From contig JADKJB010000005.1 of NCBI GenBank assembly GCA_016722525.1, positions 124,001 through 188,000 on the forward strand: a stretch of DNA of 64,000 nt, in the 5' to 3' direction. Each line of letters starts with the position of its first letter. Position 1 is the stretch's first letter. Source of the DNA: Bacteroidota bacterium (lineage in GTDB: Bacteria; Bacteroidota; Bacteroidia; AKYH767-A; OLB10). Under the pieces are notes generated by a model, which worked only from the letters and a program-made list of their open reading frames with translations, searched no databases and had not been told where the DNA came from. Below, piece by piece: positions 8,939 through 20,900 of the stretch. The translations under genes were made by a program, and so were the position numbers.

Positions 8939-10131
8939 TTAGTTCACTACAATTTTTCCAAACTTATAAGCTGATCCAATCAAGAGCCTGTATATATACA
9001 CTCCTTTTGCTTTGTTTTTAAGGATACTTCAACATGCTTATCTTTTGTTCTGATAGATGTCACAGTATTTCCCTGCATATCAAAAAGTTCAAGACTGAAA
9101 ATAATTTGTGAAGAGGAAAATACACAAAAATCAGTTACAGGAACAGGAGCTACAGAAAGTATATCCGTATCATCGTATTCATTCATCCCCACCATCGAAC
9201 TATACTCCCACCAATCATTTAACCTGGTGTTGGTAGTATCAATTCCTGTTCCCAGATAGGCCTTGTCATTAATAGTAAATGACGCTGGTCCTTTGCGCGA
9301 TGTTCCGGGCATAGCGGCTGCGACTGACCAGGTTTCTGTAAATTGGTTGTAAGCCCAAAAGTCATTGTTATATCTTCCTGCATTATCGAGCCCGGTTCCG
9401 ATATATCCGAATTGCAATAACGAAAATCCCTCTGCTGAAAATCGGGGAGTTCCGGGAAAGTCTTGTTTCTGCGTCCAGGAATTATTTACAGCATCGTATT
9501 GATAGAAGTCTTTCAATATAATAGTACCAGTTGTTTTTCCCGTTCCAATAAAGCCCTTATCGCCAAGGGAAAACCCTGAAGCGACATATCTTTCTACTCC
9601 GGAAAAATCCATTTTCTGCAACCAACTGTCAGTTGCAGGATCGTATTCCCAGAGGTCATTATATAAATTGGTGCCGTCGAAACCAGTTCCTACGTATCCC
9701 TTACTATTAATACAAAAAGCGACTGCTCCTGAACGGCCATTTGCGGGTAGTGATGATTTTTGGATCCAGACATTTGATAAGGGTTCATATTCCCAGATAT
9801 CATTTCTATATTGACCGGTGTTGTCAATACCTGTTAACACATATCCCTTGCCGTTAATTGAAAACGACACACAATACTGCCTGGGTGTTCCTCCGAAGTC
9901 AGCTATTTGAGTCCAGCTGTCATTGGCAGGATCATACTGCCAGAAATCATTCTTCAGCTGAAAGCCGACATCCATTCCTGTTCCGATAAATCCTTTGGAG
10001 CCAACGGAAAAACCAACTGCATCATCTCTCTGTATTCCCTGAAAAGTTGTTTTTTGAACCCAGTAGTTTTGACTATTGCAGATTCCAAAACATAAAAAAA
10101 AGCAACAAATTAAAAGTAAGGCTTTTTTCAT
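8939..10131 (-). CDS. Kelch-repeat secreted protein with T9SS type A domain; frameshift near the end
   Basis: Signal peptide MKKALLLICCFFLCFGICNSQ, then about six kelch-type repeats of 45-50 residues with the pattern GFSVGSKGFIGTG...NDFWQYDPANDSWTQ, forming a predicted beta-propeller of the galactose-oxidase/kelch type. The C-terminus carries VAPVPVTDF...FSLELFDMQGNTVTS, a T9SS sorting domain. The annotated frame stops early at 8980. Adding one A in the A-run near 9018 restores NKAKGVYIYRLLIGSAYKFGKIVVN (shown here as separate words KGVYIYRLL and KFGKIVVN) ending at 8939, which completes the sorting domain. It is probably a surface protein binding sugar or protein; no catalytic site is evident. 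Confidence 0.82.
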
Positions 10132-10166
10132 GGCTTCAGCTAACAGACTAATTATGCACAGTCAAA

Positions 10167-11734
10167 TTACTTAAAATCACTTTCCACATCAACGGATATT
10201 CGCTCTTTTCTGTTTGCCAGCTCCCAAGCAGTAGCAAAAACCAATTGGGCGATTTTTGCTGTTTTATCAAAATCTATTTTATCAATAGTATCGGTGGGTT
10301 TGTGATAATCTTCATGCAATCCAGTAAAATAAAATATTACAGGAATATTATTTTTAGCAAAATTATAATGGTCAGATCGGTAATACAATTTTAATTTATC
10401 GGACGGATCATTGTAACGATAATCGAGTTCAAGGTTACAGCAATTTTGTTAGCGTTTTCATTGATACTATGTAATTGAGTACTTAATTTGTCGGAACCAA
10501 TAAGATACGTATAATTTACGCTGTTCCTTGCAATCGTATCCACTCTTCCAATCATATCAATATTTAAATTCGCAACCGTATTTTTTAATGGAAAAACCGG
10601 GAAATTGGTATAATATTCAGAACCCAACAGGCCTTTTTCTTCTCCTGAAAAGGTCATCACCAAAATACTTCTCTTAGGTCCATGCCCTTCGTTCTTTGCT
10701 TTTTCAAAAGCCTCAGCAATATTTAAAATAGAGGCGCTTCCTGATCCATCATCATCTGCGCCATAATATATTTTATCCTCCCTTTTACCTAAGTGATCCA
10801 AGTGAGCTGTTATGACAATAATTTCCTCTTTTAATGAAGATCCTTCAATAAATCCTAATACATTATTACATGAAACTTTTCTTGCGTTGTTGACTACCTC
10901 TACTTTTTGTGCAATTGATAAACCCATTGATTTCCTTTTTCGCACCTGCTTTTTTTCCCATGAAGCAAGGTCTGTTCCTCCTTGAAGCAATATTCGATTC
11001 CCAATTTCCTTTGAAACATAAATAATAGGAGTAGATTTTGCTGCTTCGTCGTTATCCAGCATTAACCTGCCGGCTGCCAGCCGCTTATTCATTTTTTCAA
11101 AAGTTTTTTCATAATCCTGATGAATTAACAGGATGGCTGCTGCTTTCTGATTGGTTGCAAGTTCAACTTTTGTCATCCTGTCATTTTGCCATTTACTTGC
11201 TTCCTTTTTTCCTGAAACTAGTGCTATTCCTTTTTTATTCACGGGTTCACCATCCAGAATCAAAACCACTTTGCCGGAAACATCTTTATCCTTATAATCA
11301 TCCCACCCCGAAAGGGAATCGGTGATACCATAGCCTACAAATACTATTTCGTTTGCATTTAACTGTAACGATGGTGGTGCGTCAATGGTAAAATAATCTG
11401 ATCCATAATTTAAAACTTTACCGGCAATTTCCAATTTCATGTTTTCTGGAAACTGTTTCATCAAGGGAATTTGCTGAAAATAGGATCCTGTGTTACAAGG
11501 TGGTATTCCGAACTGAGCAAATTGCTGTGAAACATACGCAGCGGCCTTTATCATACCGGGCATAGCAGTTTCTCTGCCTTCAAGCGAATCGGAAGCTAAT
11601 ACCGATAAATGCTTTTTTATAATTTCAGCACTAATAGAATTACCATAACGCAAAGCAACAGTATCCTGACTAAAAAGAACTGTTATTGAAAATAGCAGCT
11701 GAAATGTAATAAGACAAACCTTATTCTTTATCAT
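10167..11734 (-). CDS. M28 family zinc peptidase (exported); frameshift
   Basis: Exported aminopeptidase-like protein of about 522 residues with signal peptide MIKNKVCLITFQLLFSITVLFSQ. A PA-like insert (FVGYGITDSLSGWDDYKDKDV, GKVVLILDG) precedes the M28 catalytic core. Zinc and catalytic residues are visible: AHLDHLG (His), GADDDGSGS (bridging Asp), FSGEEKGLLGSEYY (Glu pair) and NIDMIGR (Asp). The last ligand, His in YYRSDHYNFAKNNIPV, lies in the second frame. The frames join near 10430 (LDYRYNDPSDKLKLYYRSD is recovered by adding one base). Family members cleave N-terminal amino acids from peptides in the periplasm. Confidence 0.87.
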
Positions 11735-11785
11735 GTAGTTGAATTTATATGCTATTCCTTTTTAACAAACAAACATCCTTAACCA

Positions 11786-12227
11786 CTAACCAATAATTTT
11801 CTCTACTCGTTTAAGATGTCGGCCCCCTTCAAAAGCAGTATTTCTAAAAGCTTCCACCATTGCAGCAGCTGTTTCATGTGAAACGAATCTAGCAGGTATG
11901 CACAGAACGTTAGCATCATTATGTTGCCTTGCAAGAGTTGCGATTTCAACAGTCCAGCATAATGCTGCGCGAATGTGTTGGTGTTTATTTGCCGTAATAC
12001 ATACACCGTTTCCGCTACCGCAAATAACAATTCCTGCTGCTGCTTCACCGGATTCTACTTTTAATGCCACCTGATGTGCAAAATCAGGATAATCTACTGA
12101 ATCCAAAGAATAGGTGCCCACATCTATTTGTGTAATTCCCAGGCAACCTTTTTAGATACTCTTTAATGAATTCTTTGCATTCATATCCTGCATGATCCGA
12201 TCCTAGTACTATTCTATTTGCTGCCAT
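11786..12227 (-). CDS. rpiB: Ribose-5-phosphate isomerase B; frameshift
   Basis: Interconverts ribose 5-phosphate and ribulose 5-phosphate in the pentose phosphate pathway. The N-terminal frame starts at ATG 12227 with MAANRIVLGSDHAGYECKEF, containing the GSDHAG substrate-phosphate motif. The second frame continues ITQIDVGTYSLDSVDYPDFA, then GIVICGSGNGVCITANKH (catalytic Cys and anion hole), HNDANVLCIPARFVS and the C-terminal FEGGRHLKRVEKI. The frames join near 12145 by a one-base difference, giving about 147 residues, the normal length. The gene is clearly RpiB. Confidence 0.9.
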
Positions 12228-12767
12228 TTGAGGTGGTTTTTTTGTAATGTATTGAGGGGAAACAACTAATGAGGTAATTTTTCAGTAAATTTACTTAATT
12301 AACAGCAATTGTGGTGTTATTAACAACTACCTTTGTTCAAAACATAAATAGCTGGCAGGTAATGCTTTGAAAGTGCTAGTTATCAACATGGTTTTGGTGC
12401 ATAAATAAATACGATGGCGATAACTATTTGAATCTTTCACTTGACAATGCCGATTACATCCGGCCTTAACATTAAATCATTTACTTGGTCATTCCAAATC
12501 TTAAAAGTAATGGTATATTTCTGAACAAGGTAGTTGACAATATTTGAGTCTTTATTTAAAATTTAATTAACATTATAACGTTATTAACCGTTGTTAATAA
12601 GTAGTAAAAAAAACTAACTATCAATTCATTGAAGCAGTAACAACCCTAAATTAAATGTTCATAAGGTGGTAGCATTGACAGGAGCAATGAATGTAATAAT
12701 ATTATACACATTATGAACAGACTAATATTTACATTAAAAAATTATTTAAAATTTAAATATAATTATA
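12228..12767. other. 540-bp AT-rich intergenic region upstream of nadA
   Basis: No convincing reading frame. It holds a possible rightward Bacteroidota promoter (TTG near 12309 and TACCTTTG at 12328-12335), which would give nadA a leader of more than 400 bases. It also holds a perfect inverted repeat TTATTAAC-CGTT-GTTAATAA at 12581-12600 that could be an operator or a weak hairpin. Confidence 0.4.
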
Positions 12768-13740
12768 ATGGTAGGAACGAAATTTTGAAGAAGTAATTAA
12801 ATCCGGATATTTGCATCGTCCCATTGATCCGGCGCTGGATCTGTTTGCCGAAATTGAAAAACTTAAAAAGAAAAAAATGCTGTCATACTTGCCTCACTAC
12901 TACCAGAACGCTGATATTCAGGATATAGCTGATTTTCGTGGTGATAGCCTGGGATTGGCGCAACAGGCAGAAAAAACTACTGCCGATATCATCGTTTTTG
13001 CAGGGGTACATTTTATGGCCGAAACAGCTAAATTATTGAATCCTAATAAGAAAGTACTGTTGCCTGATCTCAGAGCCGGTTGTTCATTAGCCGACTCTTG
13101 TCCACCGGCAGCATTTAAAGCTTTTAAAGAGCAGCATCCCGATCATGTGGTGATTTCTTATATCAATTGTACCGCCGATATTAAGGCTCTGAGTGATATT
13201 ATTTGTACTTCGTCGAATGCAATAAAAATTGTGGAATCGGTCCCTCTGAATAAGAAAATAATTTTTGCTCCTGATAAAAATCTGGGTGCCTACATTGTCA
13301 AAAAAACCGGAAGAGAAATGGTTTTATGGGATGGCGCCTGTATGGTACATGAAATTTTTTCGCTGGAGAAAATAGTAAAATTGAAGCAGCAGCATCCTCA
13401 TGCTAAAGTTATTGCACATCCCGAATGTGAAGCACATGTTTTAAAACAATCCGACTTTATTGGAAGTACTACAGCTCTGTTGAATTATACCATACAAAAT
13501 GCAGCCGATGCATTTATAGTAGTAACTGAATCGGGCATCATTCATCAAATGCAATTGGCTTCACCGGCAAAAAGTTTTATTCCTGCCCCTCCTGAAAATA
13601 CTTGTGCTTGTAACGATTGCCCGCATATGAAATTAAATACGTTGGAAAAGTTATATTTATGTATGAAGTATGAGGTGCCTGAAGTAATAATTCCCCGGAT
13701 CTTGCAAAAAAGCACTTCTTCCACAGAAACGAATGCTTGA
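12768..13740 (+). CDS. nadA: Quinolinate synthase NadA (start uncertain, probable frameshift in the first codons)
   Basis: [4Fe-4S] enzyme that condenses iminoaspartate with dihydroxyacetone phosphate to quinolinate in NAD synthesis. Visible motifs: SYLPHYYQNADIQDIADFRGDS (substrate site), LLPDLRAGCSLADSCP (cluster Cys), LWDGACMVHE (second Cys), AHPECEAHV, IGSTTALLNY, and C-terminal CACNDCPHMKLNT (third Cys). The uninterrupted frame begins at TTG 12811 (HRPIDPALDL). The in-frame sequence upstream (NFEEVIKSGYLHRP) looks like the family N-terminus, and ATG at 12768 lies in another frame, separated by an A-run that may have lost one base. I therefore place the start at 12768. No nadB or nadC lies next to it. 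Confidence 0.92.
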
Positions 13741-13761
13741 AATAGCTGCCAGTCACGGATT

Positions 13762-15295
13762 ATGAAAACTCTAAAAAAAATAGTTTCGATCGTTGCATTT
13801 TTAGCTTTTGGTTTTACCTGCCTTGCTCAAAAACCGGAAGAGGTAAACCCTAATGGATTTAATAAATTTTATTTTTCTAATGGTAAATTAAGTAGCGAGG
13901 TAATCTGGTAAATGGTAAACCGGATGGTTTGTGGAAAGCGTATTTTGAATCCGGAGTATTGAAGTCGGAAGGAAATCGTGTAAATGGAAAATTGGATGGA
14001 ATCTGGACGTTTTATAATGAAGATGGTAAAATTTCAGCAGCGTACAGTTATTCTGATGGAATAAAAATGGTAGCCAGAAAGAATTTTTTGCCAATGGTAT
14101 GTTGCAGGCCGACGAACCGGTTTTAAATGGAATTAAACAGGGATTGGCAAAGTATTATTCGGAAACAGGATTATTTATTAAAGAAGTGAATTATGATAAA
14201 GGCGTGGAAAATGGAATTGGTAGAGCTTTTGCAGAAGATGGAAGAATAATTTCATTGCTTATTTATAAAAATGGATACCTGGTTAAAGATGAAAAAATCA
14301 ACAGAACAGATAAATTTAATTTTAAACAAGGTGTATGGAAGGAATTTTATCCCGACCAAAAAACTAAAACAGAAGCCAATTATAAAGATGATAAATTAGA
14401 GGGCCCATTCAAGTATTATTCCACGGATGGTACTATCAAAAAAATGGAGGTTTATAAAAATGGCGAATTGGTAGTAGATAAGCTCCAAAGTGTGAAACTT
14501 GAAATTAAACGCGATTATCATAATAACGGTCGGCCAAAATCATCTGTGAATTTAATTGATGGTAAAAAACAGGGCGTTTATAGAGAATATAGTCGCGAAG
14601 GCGTAATTACTTCAGCTAAAATGTTCCGTAACGATAACGTGGTCGCAGAAGGTCTGGTAGATGAAAGTATGTTGTATCAGGCCCTGGAAATTTCTTTATC
14701 CTAATGGTGCTGTTAAGTCAGAAGGTGAATTTAAAGATGGCAAAAGAATCGGTTTGTGGAAGTTTTATTATGAAAATGGAAAACTGGAGCAAACTGGAAA
14801 TTATGTAAATAATAAACCCGATGGTGAGTGGAAATGGTATTTTCTTTCAGGAAAATTATTACGAGAAGAAACTTATCTAAAAGGAAAAGAAGAAGGCTAT
14901 ATGAGAGAGTTTAGCGAAAACGCCTCCATTGTTGCCGAAGGAAATTATATAGAAGGAAGACGTGATGGCCCTGGAAATTTGTGAGTGATTCCTATACTTC
15001 TCAAGGTGAATATGTCGATGGCCAACCTACCGGCGAGTGGAAAGGGTATTTCTCAAATGGAAAAATTGCTTTTGAAGGCTCCTATTTTGATGGTAATCAA
15101 AATGGCGAACACCGCTCTTATTATGAAAATGGCAAAACAAGAGAACTCCGTAATTATACATCGGGTCTGGCTGATGGCGAATGGAAATCTTACGATGTTA
15201 CAGGTGAACTTATTTTAACTACTACTTACCTGGCAGGTGAAGAGATTAAATTTGATGGATCAAAATTTCCCGGAGGGAAATATTTTTTTAAATAA
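13762..15295 (+). CDS. YwqK/MORN-type repeat secreted protein; at least four frameshifts
   Basis: Signal peptide MKTLKKIVSIVAFLAFGFTCLAQ is followed by about twenty repeats of 20-25 residues with the pattern NGKxDGxWxxYxxxGKLxxE (for example KPDGLWKAYFESGVLKSEG, KLDGIWTFYNEDGKI, PTGEWKGYFSNGKIAFEG). This is the MORN-like YwqK/COG2849 repeat, forming a beta-strand ribbon. The sequence switches frame near 13900, 14085, 14690 and 14982, but the repeat pattern continues without gaps or amino-acid decay on both sides of each switch. That argues for indel errors rather than an old pseudogene. In Bacteroidota such proteins are exported and of unknown function; the antitoxin label of YwqK comes from Bacillus and may not apply. 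Confidence 0.78.
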
Positions 15296-15513
15296 CCTCC
15301 TTCAACAGCCTTATGGGCCTTGAATCCAACCACTAAACGAAAACCAATTTTGATTAACCGGCTCGCAGTGAGCTTCGTTGAACTGTAACCTTTCAGTTCC
15401 TTTTTCAGTTAAAAACTTGTTGTAAAAAATGGCGATTTCAGCAACATTGCAAATCGTTATTATTCAATGACTTAACTTTAATCAATTCAAATTACGTTCA
15501 AAATAACACAATT

Positions 15514-17653
15514 ATGAAACGAATTTTTTCGGTAGTTACGCTGCTGGTACTCCTTTTGGTGTCGCGGCATTCAGTCAAAATAACAGTCCTGCTGTTAAAG
15601 CTGACAAGTTGTATCAGTCATTTGCTTATCATGAAGCGATTGATGAATACATTAAAGTATTGGCCCCAAGAACCGGATAATGCAATCGCAATTCGCAATA
15701 TTGCCGATTGTTACAGACTTACCAATAATTCGAGAAGTCGGAAGTTTATTTTGCCAAAGTGGTAAAACTTGCCGATGCGAAACCTATTGATAAGTACCAT
15801 TATGCGCAGGCGTTAATGTATAATGCCAAATATGAAGAAGCAAAAATTCTTTTCTGAATATGCGGCTGTAGCCGAGATCTGATGAAAGAGCAAAATTCTA
15901 TCTCTGCTATCGGAAAAATGGATGAATTTTTCGTGATAGCGCAAAATCTATCGTTTCAAAAATAATGATCAATTCAGATAAAGCTGATTTTTTCGCCGGT
16001 GTTTTATCAGGGAGAATTGTTTTCGTTTCATCTCGTGAATCGCAAGCCAAAGATCGTACACACACCTGGACAGAAATCCTTTTCTTACCTTGTATTATTC
16101 AGGGTAAAGGAAACAAGTTTACGTTCCGGAATTATTATCAAAAGAACTGCAAAGTAAATTCAATGATGGGCCAGCTTGTTTTAACCAATCAGGTAATGTT
16201 ATTGTATCTGACCAGAAACAACAGCACTTTATCAAATCGGGCCGATCGTGTTGTGAAACTAAAATAGTTACTTCAAAATTTGAAGACAGTAAATGGTCTG
16301 ATCCTGAAGATTTGCCTTTTATAAGCAATAAATATAATTCCGCACACGCCTGGCTTGCAAAAAGATGGCAAACGTCTTTACTTCCTCTTCAGATATGCCA
16401 GGTGGATTTGGTGGTATGGATTTATTTTATGTCGACAAAACAGCAGATGGGTCGAGCGCACCAATCTATTTAGGTAATAAAATTAATAACAAATGAAATG
16501 ATCTTTTTACCTTTGTGAACTATGACAATACCTTGTACTTCTCCTCTGACGGACAAGTTGGATTAGGCGGATTAGATAACTATGAGTGTACCTATAAGGA
16601 TGGAAAATGGTCGGAACCGCGTAATATGGGCTATCCTGTAAATACACACAAAGATGATTTTGGTTTAATTCTGGATAAAGAGGGATCAAAAGGATATTTG
16701 TCATCAAATAGAAATAGTGGCAAAGGCGATGACGATATTTATTTTGTGGAATTGCTTAAGAAAATTGTTGTTGCCGGAACAGTAACCGATAAGAAAACAG
16801 GCAAGCCTATTGAAGGTGCCGATGTGATTCTGAAAGACCGTGAAGGAAAAGAAATTGCAAAAACACAAGCGAAAATAGATGGAACGTATGAATTCGAATT
16901 GGAATATAACAAGGAGTATACGTTGCTCGCTCAAAAAGCAGGTTATTCGAAAGAAACTAAAACGGTATCAACCGTAAATACTAAAGAAAGTAAAATTGTA
17001 GTTGACTTTAAAATTGCAAAAATTGTTTTTGGTGTGGAAGGAATTGTTTCCGACAAAGAAACCAGGAGCCCCTCTTGATAAATCAAATGTTGTTTTATTA
17101 AGTACCGATAATAAAGAACTGGGAACAGTTACTACCGGTCCTGATGGCTTCGATTTTTTACACTGGAACCGGATAAAAATATCATTGTGAAAGCTTCTAA
17201 GGAGGATATTCTCGAAAAGCGAAGTGGTAAGTACTATTGAAAGAAAAAGGGTATCATTACAGGATATGCCACTTGAAAAAATAGTTCTTAATAAAACCAA
17301 TTCGTCTCGATAACATTTACTACGATTTAGCGAAGTGGAATATCAGACCCGATGCAGCTAAAGAGCTGGATAAATTAGTGCAGGTTTTAATAGATAATCC
17401 AACTATTGTGATTGAATTAAGTTCACACACCGATTGCCGCGCGAGTGATGCCTACAACTGGGATCTTTCCGATAAACGTGCTAAATCAGCAGCTAAATAT
17501 ATTGTTGAAATTGGTAAAATTGCCAAAGAACGTATCACCGGAAAAGGTTATGGCGAAACCATGCTGATAAATCGTTGCGCAAATGGTGTTAAATGTTCTG
17601 AACCCGAACACCAGGAAAACCGAAGAACTGAATTTAAGGTGTTGAAGTTCTAA
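15514..17653 (+). CDS. PorE-like protein: TPR, WD40-like propeller, CarboxypepD_reg-like and OmpA domains; many frameshifts
   Basis: Reading across frames gives signal peptide MKRIFSVVTLLVLLLVS, a TPR part (KADKLYQSFAYHEAIDEYIK, AIRNIADCYRLTNN), PD40/WD40-like propeller blades (SSDGQVGLGGLDNYECTYKD, GYLSSNRNSGKGDDDIYFVE), a carboxypeptidase-regulatory-like domain (VVAGTVTDKKTGKPIEGADV, and a second copy near 17040) and a C-terminal OmpA domain (IELSSHTDCRASDAYNWDLS, GKGYGETMLINRC, HQENRRTEFKVLKF). This order matches PorE (PG1058-type), the peptidoglycan-binding T9SS accessory protein, or one of its paralogues. There are roughly nine or more frame changes in 2.1 kb, the highest density in the window. 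A hairpin terminator follows. It could be a pseudogene, but protein motifs are undamaged. Confidence 0.75.
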
Positions 17654-17682
17654 AAAACGGAACGCTAAAATATTTATTCCCC

Positions 17683-17712
17683 ATCCCGCAGCAATGCGGG
17701 ATTTTTCTTTAT
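17683..17712 (+). terminator. Rho-independent-type terminator after PorE-like gene
   Basis: Perfect 7-bp stem ATCCCGC / GCGGGAT with a six-base loop (AGCAAT), followed by TTTTCTTT. It lies 30 bp after the stop codon of the PorE-like gene. Confidence 0.75.
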
Positions 17713-17900
17713 ACTCATTTTACATTCTACATTCAGGATTTTACATTCCCGTTTCCCGCCATGTGAGCCTAAAAATCCCACACGAAGGTTCCTCCCTAGC
17801 GCTAACGGCTATTTAATATACTTTTCAATTTCGAAAAGCCTCATAAATAATTTATTATCAATACGATACAAACATTAGTGCATTTATTTCAAAAAAGACC

Positions 17901-17908
17901 TAACTTTG
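17901..17908 (+). promoter_or_regulatory. Bacteroidota -7 element of the sortilin-like gene
   Basis: TAACTTTG matches the Bacteroidota -7 consensus TAnnTTTG. It lies 26 bp before the ATG at 17934; no clear -33 TTTG is seen at the right distance. Confidence 0.4.
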
Positions 17909-17933
17909 TATTGATCCTGAACGTTTTACATTA

Positions 17934-20900
17934 ATGTTGAAAACTGCTACTGCTAAAAAATTTGCAATTTTACTCTGTATGGTTTCAGGGTTGGCGTTGC
18001 TTTTAGCAAATTATTTTTCTTTTGATGAGTTCAAAATTCGTTTTGATAAGAATGAATTAGTTACTCATGCCGACAAAATAGCAGGTCAAAAGAAAGGACG
18101 CATTCCACTTAAGGACAGAATGGATCTTGCCATCATGCAGGAAGCCGAACGAACCAAAGACCTTGCTACCAATACAGTTCCAAGAGAAAGACTCATGCAG
18201 GCGTATTTGTATGCGGAGCAGTTACGGGCATCAACAACCAACAACCGGGTTGCAGGGGCAATTCCGGGCATGAACTGGATGGAAAGAGGTCCCAATAATG
18301 TTGGTGGCCGAACCCGCGCAATCATGGTCGATCCTAATGATGTTACACGTAAAACAGTTTGGTCGGCCGGTGTTGGTGGCGGTTTGTGGAAAACAACAGA
18401 TATTACAGTGGCAGCTCCGGCATGGAGCGCAATAAATGATCTTTTCAATAACATTGCCATAACGGCTTTGGCATATGCGCCCGCTACTCCGCAAATTATG
18501 TATTTCGGAACCGGTGAAGGTTTTTTTAATGCCGATGCTATTCGGGGAGACGGTATCTGGAAATCTACCAATGGAGGCACTACCTGGTTACAACTCGGTT
18601 CTACAGTCAATGCTAATTTTCAATATGTTCAAAAATAGTGGTCCATCCCGTTTCCGGGGATGTATATGCTGGTACACGTAACGGTTTGTTCAAATCCACT
18701 AACGGCGGCACTTCATGGACCAAAGTATTGGGATCGAGTGGGTGCTATCGACAATCGTATTTCAGATATCGAAATTAGCGCTGATAATAACATTTATGTT
18801 GGTATCGGCATTTTACCTACTGATGGAGTTTATAAATCGGCCACCGGTAATGCCGGAAGCTGGACAAAATTAAATACTGGAGCAAACGGTTTTGCTACTA
18901 CCGGTTTTAGCAGAGTTGAACTTGCTTGCGCACCATCTAACGCTTCGGTCCTTTATGCATTGTTGCAAAGCACCGCTACCATGGTATTTTGCAAATTCTT
19001 CAATCTGTTGATGCGGGTGTAAACTGGACGGTAAGATCAAATCCCGTTGATGCCGATGGAGGAATAGGAGCAGATTTTACCCGTGGTCAGGGCTGGTATG
19101 ATTTAATTGGAACTGTTGATCCTAATAGTGCCCAGTACCCTTTATGTTGGCGGAGTGGATATTTTTAAATCTACTAACGGCGGAACTACCTGGCAACAAA
19201 TTTCACACTGGTATGGTGGTTTCGGCTTTCAGGAAGTACATGCCGATCAACATGCAATTGTGTTCGAACCTGGAAACTCCAATGTAATTTATTTTGGTAA
19301 CGATGGCGGAATTCAGCGCACAGCAAATGGAACCGCTGCTATTCCGGATATTATCTCCAAAAGTGATAATTATAATGTTACCCAGTTTTATGCATGTGCC
19401 ATGAATCCTACGGCTTACTCCTCACAATTTATTGCAGGAGCGCAGGATAACGGCTCACAACAATATAACGCTCTTGGCATAAATGCAACGGTGGAGGTTA
19501 CTGGAGGCGATGGCTGTTTTACACATATCGATCAGGATCAGCCGCAATTTCAGTTTACTTCTTATGTTTACAATAATTATTACAGGTCCACCAACGGAGG
19601 CGCTTCTTTTGCAGGGTTTACCAGCAACAATACCGGCTCGTTTGTAAATCCAACCGATTACGACAACCTGAAGAATAATCTTTATGCCAGCAATGGCAAT
19701 GGCAATTACTATGTTATTTTAAATGCACCTGTCAATAATGTTTTCACCACTACAGCTGTGGCGGCATTCAACAGTGGACGGGTTACACATATCAGCAGTT
19801 CTCCCAATACTTCGAACCGGGTCTTTTTCGGATTAAATAATGGTCGTGTAGTCAGAGTTGACAATGCCCATACAGGAACACCTGTAGCAACTAACCTGGC
19901 TGTAGCCGGAATGCCAACAGGAACCGTTTCGTGCATTGCCATTGAAAATGGAAACGACAATCATCTTTTAGCAACCTATTCCAATTATGGTTCTAACAGT
20001 GTATGGGAAACGGTAAATGGTGGTGTAACATGGACTTCGGTAGAAGGTAATTTGCCTGATATGCCGGTGCGCTGGGCACTCTTTAATCCGAACGCCGCGA
20101 ACCAGGCCATTCTTGCTACCGAAATAGGTGTTTGGTCCACCGACTTGCTCAATGGAGGAGCTACCGTATGGGGGCCCTCTAATAACGGTTTGGCCAATGT
20201 GCGCACAGACATGTTGCAAATTCGTACTTCCGATAAATTAGTAATAGCAGCCACTCATGGACGTGGATTATTTTCAACCGATGTATTCGCCGATCCTTTT
20301 CCCGATTTTGTTTCAGATCGACGTATAGCCTACACCGGTAAGCCAATTGCGTTTACAGATGTTTCCTATAAGGCTACTTCCTGGTCGTGGAATTTTGGAG
20401 ATGCAACCAATTCAGTAGTAAAAAATCCTACCAAAATTTATTCTACACCGGGACTCTATACCGTTACATTGCAAATAAATGGCAGTGCGTTATTGCAGAA
20501 TATAAAAGTAGGTTACATACAGGTTTTACCCAATCGGGGAATTCCCTATGATCCTGCAGCAGGGGGAAACTTCGATGTTAATGCACTCGATTTTGGTGCT
20601 GAAACTTTTTCTGGCACTCCTTTCCAAAGAGGCAATTCTGCAATAGCAGGAAAGAATGGTACCCTGAGTGGAAGTAATGCCTGGGTTACAGGCGTAAGCA
20701 CAGCGACTTACCTTGATAATACCGACGCGCGGTTATGGACACCCAACTATAATTTTACAGCACCGGGAGTTTATACGCTTAAGTTTTACAGAAAGAATGT
20801 TTTTGAAATAGGATGGGATGGCTTACGCGTAGAATATTCTCTTGACAAAGGAGACAACTGGACTCCATTAGGTGTGGTGGCTGCCAATTGGTATGATTTT

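Noticed and set aside
13762..17653. Programmed frameshifting or a decayed gene cluster
   Set aside because: Breaks are too many and in varied contexts, with no slippery-sequence pattern, and the amino-acid motifs are intact on both sides. Local sequencing error is simpler.
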